NCBI GenBank assembly: GCA_963781725.1
Contig: CAWAGV010000001.1
Location: 1,658,985 to 1,722,984, forward strand
Direction: 5' to 3'
DNA length: 64,000 nt
Origin: BOG-931 sp963781725
Lineage (GTDB): Bacteria > Pseudomonadota > Alphaproteobacteria > Rhizobiales > Xanthobacteraceae
Numbering within the stretch: the first letter of the stretch is position 1; the number at the start of each line of letters is the position of its first letter. Below the pieces are notes generated by a model, which did not search any database, was not told where the DNA came from, and saw only the letters and a program-made list of their open reading frames with translations. Shown here piece after piece: positions 29,491 through 38,942 of this stretch. A program made the position numbers and the translations under genes.

Positions 29491-30330
29491 TTAGTGCAGC
29501 CCATAACCAACAAATTTCTCGACGATATTCCGATCGACGGCTTTTGCTGCATCAAGATCGGCATTGCCACTGGCTAAATTGCCCCTCTTTAGTTTTGCGA
29601 ATCCTCGTCCGTACAGTGCGCTGGGCAATTTTGGATTTATCCGCAGCGCCAAATCATAATCAACGATTGCCAATTCCCATTGACCCAATTTGAGGGATTT
29701 AAGCCCACGCAAATCATACGCCGCCGCATCTTTTGGATTTAGTCGGATCGCCTCATTGCAATCAGCCGTCGCTTCGCGTGGGTCGCCAACGAGAGCACGC
29801 GCCCAGCAGCGTTCATTCCAGAGCGCGGTCAACTTGGGATTAAGCTGTATTGCCGCGTCGAAGTCTTTCAAGGCTTTCTGGTAGTCACCTTTTTTCTCGT
29901 AAGTCTCTGCGCGATTGGCGAAGACGTCCGCATAATTTGGATCGAGGGCAATGGCCGCATCCAAATCATCTATTGCACGATCATAATTCATCTTTTTTTG
30001 ATAAGCCACGCCTCGATTGTTGAGCGCTTTGGCGTCATTCGCATTGAGCTTGATCGCCTCGTCATAGTCCTTGATGGCCTGGTCGTAGTCTCCTGTGCGG
30101 CTATATGCGTTACCCCGATTATTGTAGGCGATCGCTAGTACTCTGGGATTTTCCGACGACTGGATGAGGGCGCTACAGCCCGCGATCTGAAGCTCAGGAG
30201 ATGCGCCAGGACCGCCGTTGCACAAATCGACGTTAGCGATGTCTGAGTCCTGCGCTGCTGCGCAAGTTACAAGCGACACCAACAATAGGATTGTTGCAGC
30301 GCTTCGAGATGCCCCGTATCTCATGCCCAT
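29491..30330 (-). CDS. Exported TPR-repeat protein
   Basis: About 279 aa with a signal peptide (SAATILLLVSLVTCAAAQ) and at least six tetratricopeptide repeats of 34 residues, for example AYNNRGNAYSRTGDYDQAIK, ALNNRGVAYQKKMNYDRAID and VFANRAETYEKKGDYQKALK. A short cysteine-bearing segment (DLCNGG, AGCSALIQS) precedes the repeats, as is common in rhizobial proteins of this type. It is a periplasmic protein-interaction scaffold of unknown partner. The frame is open to 30630, but the added residues look non-coding; the ATG at 30330 (or 30342) places the signal peptide first. Confidence 0.85.
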   Translation of the reverse strand: MGMRYGASRSAATILLLVSLVTCAAAQDSDIANVDLCNGGPGASPELQIAGCSALIQSSENPRVLAIAYNNRGNAYSRTGDYDQAIKDYDEAIKLNANDAKALNNRGVAYQKKMNYDRAIDDLDAAIALDPNYADVFANRAETYEKKGDYQKALKDFDAAIQLNPKLTALWNERCWARALVGDPREATADCNEAIRLNPKDAAAYDLRGLKSLKLGQWELAIVDYDLALRINPKLPSALYGRGFAKLKRGNLASGNADLDAAKAVDRNIVEKFVGYGLH

Positions 30331-30702
30331 ATTCCACTGCATGCAAGCCAAATGGTCGACGTAACTCCATTTGGCTCGGATAAGTCCTGCCGAAGATTCC
30401 CTGAGCTCGTCGCACGAACCCACGTAACGGTTAGGTATCTTACCACGTGCTTTTTTTGATAAATTCAAATTTCCTCGCCGGGCGACAAGCATATAGGATT
30501 TATGCGCCCTGCAGGAGAATTCGTTGCGCCCTAGCGTCCCGCAACGCACCACTTTCTCGGATTTCGACAACCTGTGTTTAACAGTTTTAAGGGCCGATCC
30601 GCTGAATCGTGCCAGCTTCCCTGATTGCAAAAAAATCGCGTAATTGGCAACTCACATCTACATTGCTTCTGAAAAAATAACAGATCCTGTGCCGGTATGA
30701 AA
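30331..30702. other. Non-coding gap upstream of the TPR gene
   Basis: 372 bases holding the probable promoter of the TPR gene on the - strand. No gene is supported; the upstream extension of the TPR frame has no protein-like character. The right end lies just past the stop of the zinc-ribbon copy 2 gene. Confidence 0.35.
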
Positions 30703-30930
30703 TTAGGTGACAGCCATATCCAAAATCGAAAGCGCTTCCTCTGGAGTTATTTCCTGTGCGCAACGTTTGCACTTGAAGGTCCATAGGACTGATAGCTTCA
30801 TCGGGTTGCCGCAATTGGGGCATTTCACGAGGCCATCAACGCGGACAGCAGTCACGAGCGCTACCTTGTTCTTGTTAAGCGTTCGCGGCCGTGGCCGATA
30901 TTTGAATTTAGGCCGTCTCGGAAACCGCAT
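30703..30930 (-). CDS. Small zinc-ribbon protein (copy 2)
   Basis: A 75-aa basic protein with a CPNC...CKRC zinc ribbon and an Arg/Lys/Pro-rich N-terminus. It is paralogous to the product of 17231-17464. A GGAGGGGG ribosome binding site lies a few bases before the ATG at 30930. A CRP-type palindrome is centred about 60 bases upstream, the same arrangement as for copy 1. The function is unknown. Confidence 0.8.
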   Translation of the reverse strand: MRFPRRPKFKYRPRPRTLNKNKVALVTAVRVDGLVKCPNCGNPMKLSVLWTFKCKRCAQEITPEEALSILDMAVT

Positions 30931-30982
30931 AGTGCCCCCTCCAGCGTCGCATGTTACTATGCGCGATCCACCTCCCGGAGAA

Positions 30983-30998
30983 TGTGACGGCTGTCACA
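30983..30998 (-). promoter_or_regulatory. CRP-type binding site (TGTGA-N6-TCACA)
   Basis: TGTGACGGCTGTCACA on the + strand is a perfect CRP-type palindrome, differing by one spacer base from the site at 17165. It is centred about 60 bases from the zinc-ribbon copy 2 start on the - strand. Confidence 0.65.
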
Positions 30999-31169
30999 AA
31001 ACGCGAGCCGCTCAACTCGGCGTTCGAATTCAGGGAAATTTGCAAAATCGGCCCCGTCCGCGATCCCCTACCAACGCGAGTACTGACGAGTATTCGGGCC
31101 TTTCTTGCAACAGAACAGGGAATTCGCCGACTAATATCAGGGAAGATTCTTCCTAGAACAGGGACCCGG

Positions 31170-32147
31170 TTACCGCGGCTTGAGCCCGGCTTTCTCGACC
31201 ACCTGCGTAATGGTGTCGACCTCGTGCTGGTTTATTTTCGCAAACGCTTCCGGTCCCTCGCCCACCGGCTCCATGCCGAACAACGCCAATTGCGCGGCCA
31301 TGTCGCTTTCCTTGACGACCACGTCGCAGTCCGCGGCGATGTTGCGAATAATGTCGTCCGGTATTCCGGCGCGGCCGTAGACCCCAATGTTTGTGACCAT
31401 GTCGAAGCCGGGGACGAGATCGGCCAGCGGCGGCAACTCAGGCAAGAGCGGCGAATGCCCGAGCCCATTATGAGCAAGGAGCCTGACGTCGCCGCGCTCG
31501 ACGGCGCCCTTCAGGCTGGGATAGGCCGCCCACAGCGCCTGCACGTGATTGCCGAGGAGCGCAGGCACAGCCTCGCCGGTGCCGTGATACGGCACATGGA
31601 CGATGTCGAGATGCAGCGCCGCCTTCATCGCCTCCATGGTCAGCTGATGTGTGCTGCCGACGCCCGCGGAACCGTAATTGAGTTCTCCCGGATGCACCCT
31701 CACGTAGGCGACAAACTCGTCGAGCGTCTTGATCGGCATCTGTGCGTTGATGGCCAGGAATACCGGCGTGCGCGCGAGCGCCGCAATCGGCACGAAATCC
31801 TTCTTCGGATCGTAGGACAGATCGTTGAGGAAGATCGGGCCGACCGACAGCAGGGTCGTGTCGACTACCATCAGCGTATAGCCGTCGGCCGGCGAGGTGT
31901 TGATCACGGTGGCCGCGACCCCGCCATTACCGCCGGGACGATTCTCGACGAAGACCGGCTGGCCTAGGCGGGCCTGGAGCCTCTGCGCGAGCAGCCTGGC
32001 GGTAGTGTCGGGTACGCCGCCCGCGGCGTAAGGCACTATCAGCCTGATCGGCCGGTTCGGATAATCGGCTTCGGCGGCCGCTGGCCACGGCTGCCATGCG
32101 GCAGCACCGAGCAGCACAAGCGCGGCGCGGCGAGCAATCCGGTTCAT
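31170..32147 (-). CDS. TctC-type (Bug family) periplasmic solute-binding protein
   Basis: A 325-aa periplasmic receptor of the tripartite tricarboxylate transporter family. It has a signal peptide (RRAALVLLGAAAWQPWPAAA), then the family start YPNRPIRLIVPYAAGG, VENRPGGNGGVAA, and a typical MPIKTLDEFVAYVRVHPGEL. Bug proteins bind carboxylates and related organic anions. No TctA/TctB membrane genes are present here, which is common for this expanded family. It lies 123 bp after the flavoprotein gene on the same strand and likely belongs to the catabolic cluster. Confidence 0.9.
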   Translation of the reverse strand: MNRIARRAALVLLGAAAWQPWPAAAEADYPNRPIRLIVPYAAGGVPDTTARLLAQRLQARLGQPVFVENRPGGNGGVAATVINTSPADGYTLMVVDTTLLSVGPIFLNDLSYDPKKDFVPIAALARTPVFLAINAQMPIKTLDEFVAYVRVHPGELNYGSAGVGSTHQLTMEAMKAALHLDIVHVPYHGTGEAVPALLGNHVQALWAAYPSLKGAVERGDVRLLAHNGLGHSPLLPELPPLADLVPGFDMVTNIGVYGRAGIPDDIIRNIAADCDVVVKESDMAAQLALFGMEPVGEGPEAFAKINQHEVDTITQVVEKAGLKPR

Positions 32148-32270
32148 TGGATGAGCATCGGCAGATCGCCGATAAAATCCGGTCGTCCCATGGCGTCACC
32201 CATTGCTGGTGACATCGTACGGCCGGCGGCAACGCGGCGAAAGAGACTTATTGGCGCGAACTGGTACCGA

Positions 32271-33678
32271 CTATTCGCGGTTATCAGCGACCTGCCGAGC
32301 CGCAGCGCGACCTGCCAGGCGTCCAAGAACAGTCGCCGTCAAAAGTCCGTTCCCGGACAGGTAACCGGACGCCTGCGGCCCGGAGAGGCCGACAGCGGCG
32401 CCCCCGGCAGCGAATAGATTGGAGAACAACGCGCCGTCGCTACGCTTGACCCGTCCGTCAGCCGCAATGCCGAGGCCGCCTTGAGTATGAAACAGCGCAC
32501 CGGTCACTTTGACCGCACAGAAAGGGGGTTCGCAGCGCTGACCCGGGACAAACATTCGTCCGAAGCGGTCCCGGCCGCCGCGCGCTTTGAGACTTTCAAC
32601 AGCGCTCCATTCGTCAACAAACGCATCGGTCGGCATCTTCATGGCGCGGGCCAACGCCTCGATATTGTCCGCCCGCACAATTGCACCGGCCCGCTCGGCG
32701 TTGCGAAAGTCCTCGAATTGTCGGGCGATGGCCGCGCTGCGATCGTCGAAAATCGTCCACGCAAATTTATTAACCTGACGCAACACCTCCGCAGCCTGCT
32801 CGGAATAGCCGCGCAACTCGTCACAAAAGCGCCGCCCTTCGCCGTTGACCTGAATGCCGCCCTCCATCACGACCGCCCAGGTAATCAGAATATTGTGCGG
32901 GGTGGCGACCGAGCCGTGTCCCTGGTAAGCGCCAAGATGTACTAGCTCGGCCCCGATCTCTTCGCCCCAGACAATGGCGTCGCCGCGATTGCCCGAATGG
33001 CCGAAGTAGAGCGCATCGGCCATTTCGGGAATGAAGCGGCGCACAAGCTCCGGATTGCCGCCAAAGCCGTTACAGGCAAGCACGAGGGCGTCACATCCAA
33101 TCCGCTCAACCGCGCCATCGCCGCGCAAAAGCTCGACACCTGTAATTGTGCCGTTACTGTCGTGCGCCAGCCGCTCGGCGGCTCGGCCGGTCAGAATAAC
33201 CACATCACTTCGCCTCTGCGGCTTGTCGCAGCCGATCGATCAATTCCGCCCCGGAGCGGCTCGGCAGGCCGTGCATCCGTAACGCCGAATGGCCTGGGTA
33301 GTTGAAATTGACAACGACATCGAACGGAAAACCGTAAAGCTCGGCGAGCCACTCAATGGTCGGAGCCGATCCCCGCGCGACAGCATCGAGGACGGTGGCA
33401 TCGGCAACGACGCCTGCCTTGCCCGCAATGTCCGCTGCAAGCACTTCCGGACTGTCGGCAATACCTTGCTCGCGCTGAAAGCGCGTGCCGGCGGCGGGAA
33501 TGAGACCGGCTGAAAGCGCAGTCGATCCAGCAGGCACCGCATCGCGTTCAACGACAATAACGTCGACGCCCGCTTCCCTCGCAGCGAGCGCCGCACAAAG
33601 CCCTGCCGCGCCTGCGCCAATAATCAGAAGAGGCACGCGCATGTCGAAATTGCCGCCAATCACGACAGCGGCGCTCAT
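32271..33678 (-). pseudogene. FAD-dependent oxidoreductase, fumarate reductase/ketosteroid dehydrogenase type (frameshifted)
   Basis: Two open frames together make one flavoprotein of about 468 aa. The N-terminal frame has the dinucleotide motif LLIIGAGAAGLCAALAAREA and ends at RQAAEAK. One extra base at about 33207 moves it into the frame DVVILTGRAAERL. The rest shows ALVLACNGFGGNPELVRRF and the C-terminal FAD motif NLFAAGGAAVGLSG. The family reduces or oxidises C=C bonds next to a carboxylate or ketone. The start overlaps the hydrolase stop by 4 bases. In this cluster it may act on an unsaturated diacid or imide (inferred). The correct length after removing one base suggests a sequencing error or a recent mutation. 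Confidence 0.82.
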
Positions 33679-34274
33679 GACATCGCGACATCTTTCATAA
33701 CGTCAGCGATCGAGACGACTCTTGCGATCGGCCTCAACCCTTCGATAGCCGCGCTATGAAGCTGCGCCGAGAAGGCGGCGCAGCCGTCTTCAATGACCGT
33801 ACATTCGAACTCGCGCACGTGGGCATCGCGCACCGTCGAGGCAACACCACCATTGGTCACAATGCCGGTGAAGTAGACCCGCTCGATGCCGCATTTGCGC
33901 AGTACCCACTCGAGGCGGGAAACGTGGAATGCGGAATAGGCGACTTTCTCGACAAGGATGTCGGCCGGGCCAAGTTCATCGACCAATCGCTGTCCCCACG
34001 AGCCCGGGGCGAAATCACCCTTTTTTAGAAACGGCCGCAGCGATTTCAGATGCGGCGAAATAAGCGGCTCTCCGCCGCGCCCGGGCACTAACGTAAATAG
34101 AGTCGCCACAATCGGCACATTCCGTTTCCGCGCCGCATGGAGAAGCGGCACCAGTTTGCCGGGAATTGCCGCGATATCCGGGTTCGCCAACCCCGCGCGG
34201 CCATAAGCACCGTCAGAATGCAGAAAATCGTTTTGCAGATCGCCGAGAACGAGCGCAGAGGTTTTCAGGTTCAT
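33675..34274 (-). CDS. Isochorismatase-like hydrolase with Gly at the usual nucleophile position
   Basis: A 199-aa protein of the isochorismatase/nicotinamidase fold. The catalytic aspartate is in LVLGDLQNDF and the lysine in LVEKVAYSAF. The nucleophile loop, usually TNVCVEST in amidases, reads TNGGVAST, so the cysteine is replaced by glycine. Isochorismatases such as EntB and PhzD also lack it and do not form a thioester, so an amidase reaction is doubtful. The gene overlaps hyuA and the flavoprotein gene by 4 bases each, so it is translationally coupled. The role in the cluster is unknown. Confidence 0.85.
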   Translation of the reverse strand: MNLKTSALVLGDLQNDFLHSDGAYGRAGLANPDIAAIPGKLVPLLHAARKRNVPIVATLFTLVPGRGGEPLISPHLKSLRPFLKKGDFAPGSWGQRLVDELGPADILVEKVAYSAFHVSRLEWVLRKCGIERVYFTGIVTNGGVASTVRDAHVREFECTVIEDGCAAFSAQLHSAAIEGLRPIARVVSIADVMKDVAMS

Positions 34275-36319
34275 CGCGCCTGCTCCACCATCACGTTACC
34301 CAGTGCGTCAATCCTGCCGGTGAGGCCCGGCTCAATCACAGTTGTAGCGTCCGGCTGCTCCAGAATCGCTGGCCCTTTGATAACTGCGCCGGCCGGAAGA
34401 TCGAGACGCGGCCAGACCGGGGTCTCGCGCCACCCTCCGCCAAACCAGACCCTGCGCGCGCTGTGTGGCGGCAGCGTCGATGCTTTGGGCGCAAACGCCG
34501 AGAAATCAAACTTCTGGCGGCGGCCGATGGCCGCTACACGGAGGGAAACAATGCGGACCGCTATGCCGGACAGGAGTTGGCTGAAGGACGACAGATAGGC
34601 TACCTCAAACGCCTTGAGGACCGCGTCCCTACTCAAGCCGAAGCCTGCAACACCTTGGGCAGCGAGCGGCACCGAGAGCGTGTGGGTCTGCCCGAGATAA
34701 TGCATATCGAGCTCATAGACCACGCGGGTTTCTTCGACCGGAATACCGGCCGCTGCGATCACCGCACTTGCCTGCTGTCCCATGGCAGACATGCGCTGCT
34801 CCAGGGCCGCAATGTCCAGGCCATCGAGCACGACATTCAGTGTTTGCACCATGTCGTGACGCAAATCGGCCAGCACGCAGCCAAGCGCCGACGTGATGCC
34901 GGGAAACCGCGGTACCAGCGCACACCTCAAGCCGATTTCCTTGATCAACGCTCCCGCGTGCAACGCCCCACCGCCGCCAAACGGCATGGCGACGAAATGC
35001 GCCGGATCATGGCCGCGCTCCACGGAGACGAGCCGGATTGCGCCAGCCATTCGGGCTTCGGCAACCCGCACGACGGCCGCAGCAGCGTCATCGGTGGAAA
35101 GCCCGAGTGGCGTGCCGACGTGCGTGTCGATGGCCCGCCGCGCCGCCGCGACGTCGAGCGACTTCAGTTCGCCGCCGAGCGGTCGCTCGGCATTAATCCG
35201 GCCAAGAACCACCTGCGCATCGGTCAATGTCGGCCGGGTATTGCCGGCGCCGTAGCAGGCGGGCCCGGGCACCGATCCCGCGCTTTCCGGGCCGACTTGC
35301 AGCAGTCCGCCGCGATCGACTGAAGCAATCGAACCGCCGCCTGCGCCGATTGTCGTAATTTCGATCATCGGCGTGCGAATAACCAAGCCAAAATCCACTG
35401 TGGTCTGCGCCGCGACGGCGATCTTGCCGCCTGCGATAACCGACACATCAAAGGAGGTGCCGCCAAGATCGCAGGTGATCAGGTTGTCAAAGCCGGCCGC
35501 GTTGCCAAGCGCCGCGCCGGCGACGACACCGGCGGCAGGACCAGATAACGCGGTGCGCACCGGGAAGCTGCGCGCCGTAGCGGTCGACATGATGCCGCCG
35601 TTCGATTGGACGATCTGGAGTTGGCCGGGAAATTTCTGCACCGACAAAGCCCGGTCAAGCTCACCGAGATAGGACGCGACCACCGGCTGCAAATAAGCGT
35701 TCAGGGCGGCTGTCGACGACCGCTCGAATTCGCGGATTTCCGATAGCACCTCGTGGGAGGCCGTAATGAATTCGTTAGGCCAACCCGTCCGCAAAGCGGT
35801 CAGCGCATTCCGTTCATTCTCGGCGTTGGCATAAGCGTTTATGAACGTGATGGCGACGGCCTGCGCACCTTTTTCCAGAAGTACCCTCGCTGCCGCACGA
35901 ACTTCATCTGCATCGACGGCGCATCGGATCGTGCCATCGGCGAGCGTGCGCTCATCGACCTCGATGCGCATATCCCGATCGACGATTGGGGTGAAATCGC
36001 CCCACAGACCCCAGGTTTGGCGACGGTCCCGGCGGCGCATCTCCAGCGTATCGCGAAAGCCGCGCGTGGTGATGACGCCGATCTTCGGACCGCGCCGCTC
36101 AAGGAGCGTGTTGGTGCCGACGGTGGTGCCGTGAACGATCGCGTCGACCCCGGCAGCGCCGCCTAATGCGTTCAGGCCGTTGAGGAAACCTTTAGCTTCC
36201 GCGCCGCGATGAGAAGGCACCTTGGCCGTACGAAAGCTTCCGGCGTCGGCGTCCAGCACGAACAGGTCGGTGAACGTACCGCCAACATCAACCCCGACGA
36301 TGACACCGCGCTTGTCCAT
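34271..36319 (-). CDS. hyuA: Hydantoinase/oxoprolinase family protein, subunit A
   Basis: A 682-aa ATP-binding subunit of the N-methylhydantoinase/5-oxoprolinase/acetone-carboxylase family. It starts with the ASKHA phosphate loop GVDVGGTFTDLFVLD, then HGTTVGTNTLLERRGPKIGV, and later CDLGGTSFDVSVI and SNGGIMST. Together with HyuB it should phosphorylate and open a cyclic amide, or carboxylate a ketone, using ATP. The gene is 2 bp downstream of hyuB and overlaps the hydrolase gene by 4 bases. The substrate is not deducible from sequence; a cyclic imide or lactam is favoured by context. Confidence 0.92.
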   Translation of the reverse strand: MDKRGVIVGVDVGGTFTDLFVLDADAGSFRTAKVPSHRGAEAKGFLNGLNALGGAAGVDAIVHGTTVGTNTLLERRGPKIGVITTRGFRDTLEMRRRDRRQTWGLWGDFTPIVDRDMRIEVDERTLADGTIRCAVDADEVRAAARVLLEKGAQAVAITFINAYANAENERNALTALRTGWPNEFITASHEVLSEIREFERSSTAALNAYLQPVVASYLGELDRALSVQKFPGQLQIVQSNGGIMSTATARSFPVRTALSGPAAGVVAGAALGNAAGFDNLITCDLGGTSFDVSVIAGGKIAVAAQTTVDFGLVIRTPMIEITTIGAGGGSIASVDRGGLLQVGPESAGSVPGPACYGAGNTRPTLTDAQVVLGRINAERPLGGELKSLDVAAARRAIDTHVGTPLGLSTDDAAAAVVRVAEARMAGAIRLVSVERGHDPAHFVAMPFGGGGALHAGALIKEIGLRCALVPRFPGITSALGCVLADLRHDMVQTLNVVLDGLDIAALEQRMSAMGQQASAVIAAAGIPVEETRVVYELDMHYLGQTHTLSVPLAAQGVAGFGLSRDAVLKAFEVAYLSSFSQLLSGIAVRIVSLRVAAIGRRQKFDFSAFAPKASTLPPHSARRVWFGGGWRETPVWPRLDLPAGAVIKGPAILEQPDATTVIEPGLTGRIDALGNVMVEQAR

Positions 36320-36321
36320 GA

Positions 36322-38049
36322 TCAGGCGCGCGTCCTGACAGTCGCCACGGTGTCGACTGACAAGTCGTCGCGCAGGACAACCTTATATTCATGCAACGCC
36401 GCTTGCCGCGACACATAGCCGAGCCGGACGTCACGCGCGACCTGCGCGGGATCGCGTTCTTTTGGATCCCCGAACCCGCCGCCGCCGGGTGTTTCCAAGC
36501 GCACTTTTTGGCCACTTCGGACCTTGATATCGGTGATTTTTGATACAAGTGGCGGACTTTTCTCCCCCTGATCGGTTTCAAAGACGAAACGATTAAGCGC
36601 CGCCGGCGAGCCGCCATTAACGCCGAACGGCGGATATTTACCCCGCTCGCCGATCAGAAATACGTCAGCGCCACCTTCAGCCAGCGTCTCGATTTCATAA
36701 ACAGCGCCGAGCCCGCCGCGATGCTTGCCCGGCCCGCCGGAATCGGGCCGCAATGCCCACTGGGTAAACATCACCGGATAAAGCGACTCCAGAATCTCTA
36801 CCGGCGGAATGGTCGCGGTGGAAATCGGGTTGTTGCTGTGATTGAGGCCATCTCCTTGCGGATTGCCGCCGAGGCCACCGCCGAAGAAGCAAAACATGAT
36901 CCAGCGCCGGCGATCGGCGCGCCAGCCTGCCAGCGACAGTGCATTGATCGTCGCAAAAGGGCTTCCCTGTGCGCGATCGGGTGCAACTTTGGAGAAAGCG
37001 CCAAAGATCACATCGATAACACGCAGGATCGTTTCCGTGTAACCAGCGACCGGCCGCGGCGCAGACACGCTAAGCAGCGTCGTTTCCGGAATGATGAATT
37101 GAATGGGCGCAAGACACCCGCCGTTCGCAGGCACTTCGGTGAAGATATGTTTCAGCGCAACGTAGCAGCTGGCAATCGTTGTCGAGCGTGCAATGTTGAG
37201 CGGGCCGTCGCACGGCGACGCCGAGCGGGAGAAATCAAGCACCATCCCGTCGCCAGCAATCGTCAGATCGAGAGCGATGCGCAGCGGCCGGTCTGTGACG
37301 CCGTCATTGTCGAGAAAATCGTCGTAGGAGTACGTTCCGTCAGGAAGCGCCGCGATGTTGGCGCGCATCAGCGCCTCGGCGCGCGCGCTCAACGCCGAAA
37401 ACGCGGTGGAAATCGTATCATCGCCATGTTCATCGAGCAGACCGTGGAGCCGACGCTCACCAAGGTCGAGCGCATTGAGTTGGCCGTTGAGGTCGCCCCA
37501 ATTCGACTGCGGCACGCGGGTGTTAGCGGAAAGAATGTCAACGATATCCTGCTGCAGTACACCTGCACGAACCAATTTGACCGGCGGGATCAGCATGCCT
37601 TCCTGATAACACTCCGTGGCTTTCGGGTTGTAACCACCCGGAACCGCACCGCCGACGTCGAGCCAGTGCCCGACCGAAGCTATCCAGGCGAACAGCCGGC
37701 CGTTTCGCATCAGCGGCCGCACCAGGCGGAAGTCGTTGAGGTGCGTGCCTCCTTCGTAGGGATCGTTGAAGATAAATGTATCGCCCGGCTCGAGCCCGCC
37801 GTCGCGGGCAACCCGGTCAATCACTGCTTTCACGGTGAACGCCATGGCGCCGACAAAGATCGGCAGACCGGACGTGCCTTGCACGAGCGTTGCGCCGGTT
37901 TCCGCGTGATAAAGGCCGTGGCAGGCGTCGTGCGCCTCCGCGATAATCGGATTAAACGCCGAACGATAGAGCGTCGCGTCCATCTCGTCGGCGATCTGGA
38001 CGAGCCGGCCGTTGAGGACCGCGAGCGTGACCGGATCGAGGGATTTCAC
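36322..38049 (-). CDS. hyuB: Hydantoinase/oxoprolinase family protein, subunit B
   Basis: A 575-aa partner of HyuA. It starts LDPVTLAVLNGRLVQIADEM, typical of HyuB, followed by RSAFNPIIAEAHDACHGLY, FIFNDPYEGGTHLNDFRLV and, near the end, LETPGGGGFGDP. The B subunit carries the metal site of the ATP-dependent ring-opening reaction in this family. Its start overlaps the lyase gene stop by 4 bases, and hyuA follows after 2 bases, so the order lyase-hyuB-hyuA is one transcript. Confidence 0.93.
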   Translation of the reverse strand: MKSLDPVTLAVLNGRLVQIADEMDATLYRSAFNPIIAEAHDACHGLYHAETGATLVQGTSGLPIFVGAMAFTVKAVIDRVARDGGLEPGDTFIFNDPYEGGTHLNDFRLVRPLMRNGRLFAWIASVGHWLDVGGAVPGGYNPKATECYQEGMLIPPVKLVRAGVLQQDIVDILSANTRVPQSNWGDLNGQLNALDLGERRLHGLLDEHGDDTISTAFSALSARAEALMRANIAALPDGTYSYDDFLDNDGVTDRPLRIALDLTIAGDGMVLDFSRSASPCDGPLNIARSTTIASCYVALKHIFTEVPANGGCLAPIQFIIPETTLLSVSAPRPVAGYTETILRVIDVIFGAFSKVAPDRAQGSPFATINALSLAGWRADRRRWIMFCFFGGGLGGNPQGDGLNHSNNPISTATIPPVEILESLYPVMFTQWALRPDSGGPGKHRGGLGAVYEIETLAEGGADVFLIGERGKYPPFGVNGGSPAALNRFVFETDQGEKSPPLVSKITDIKVRSGQKVRLETPGGGGFGDPKERDPAQVARDVRLGYVSRQAALHEYKVVLRDDLSVDTVATVRTRA

Positions 38050-38924
38050 CTGGCGCCCGTTTCGTAGCGGTGGCCAAGTGCAATCATCTCCGGCGTGCCG
38101 ATCACGGCGTTCAATCCGTCAAAATCGAGCATGTGGTTACGAAACGGCTCCGTCGTGCCGTGAGCGGCCAGCGAACCGTAATACTCTGCGGCGAGTTTGC
38201 CTAACGCCCGCACGATTCCTCCGGGAAAAATAACAAGCGCGAAGCCGATGGCCTCCAGTTCTGCAGCTGACAGAGGCGGAGTCTTGCCGCCCTCGACCAT
38301 GTTGGCCATCAGCGGTACCCGGCCGGCGAGCGCCGCGGTCATGCGGCTGAGATCGTCGCGGCTCTTCGGAGCCTCCACGAACAGCATATCGGCTCCGGCA
38401 TCGCAATACGCGATGGCCCGCTCGATGGCCCGATCAAATCCTTCGACGGCAACCGCATCGGTGCGGGCGATAATGAGAGTCTCGCGCGAGCGCCGCGCAT
38501 CCAACGCCGCGTGGATCTTGCCGCACATCTCGGCCGCCGGGACAAGAGTCTTGCCGTCGAGGTGGCCGCAGCGCTTCGGAAAATCCTGATCTTCGATCTG
38601 GATGGCGTTGGCGCCAGCCCTTTCAAGATCCTGCACGGTGCGTGCGACATTGAGCGCGTTGCCGAAACCGGTGTCGGCATCGACGATAAGCTGCGCCGGC
38701 ACGCGATCGCGGATCAACGCGACGGTGTTTGCGACCTCTGCTTCACTGACGAGGCCGATGTCGGGGCGGCCGAGACGCGTATAAGCGATGGCGGCGCCGG
38801 ATACGTAGAGCGTGCCGAAACCAGCTTGCGAAGCAACTAGCGCCGTAAACGGATCATAGACGCCGGGTGCAACGACAATCGGTCTTCGAGTAAAGCGGGA
38901 GCGCAACGTTTCTGCATCAGCCAT
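38046..38924 (-). CDS. PEP mutase/isocitrate lyase superfamily C-C lyase
   Basis: A 292-aa TIM-barrel enzyme. The substrate-loop motif KRCGHLDGK with its catalytic cysteine marks it as a lyase (methylisocitrate, dimethylmalate or related 2-hydroxy-diacids) and not a PEP mutase. The Mg-binding VDADTGFGN, IQIEDQ and RTDAVAVEG are all in place. Such enzymes split a 2-hydroxy-diacid into pyruvate or glyoxylate plus a carboxylate. It is coupled to hyuB and 18 bp from livF. With the divergent LeuCD-type hydratase it could form a hydrate-then-cleave pair as in nicotinate fermentation (dimethylmaleate hydratase and dimethylmalate lyase). The exact substrate is inferred. Confidence 0.88.
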   Translation of the reverse strand: MADAETLRSRFTRRPIVVAPGVYDPFTALVASQAGFGTLYVSGAAIAYTRLGRPDIGLVSEAEVANTVALIRDRVPAQLIVDADTGFGNALNVARTVQDLERAGANAIQIEDQDFPKRCGHLDGKTLVPAAEMCGKIHAALDARRSRETLIIARTDAVAVEGFDRAIERAIAYCDAGADMLFVEAPKSRDDLSRMTAALAGRVPLMANMVEGGKTPPLSAAELEAIGFALVIFPGGIVRALGKLAAEYYGSLAAHGTTEPFRNHMLDFDGLNAVIGTPEMIALGHRYETGAR

Positions 38925-38942
38925 GGCGATATTCCGGGATGC

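Noticed and set aside
34166..38067. Long + strand frames opposite hyuA and hyuB (385 and 448 aa)
   Set aside because: Shadows of high-GC genes; the - strand products have all family motifs and coupled start and stop codons.
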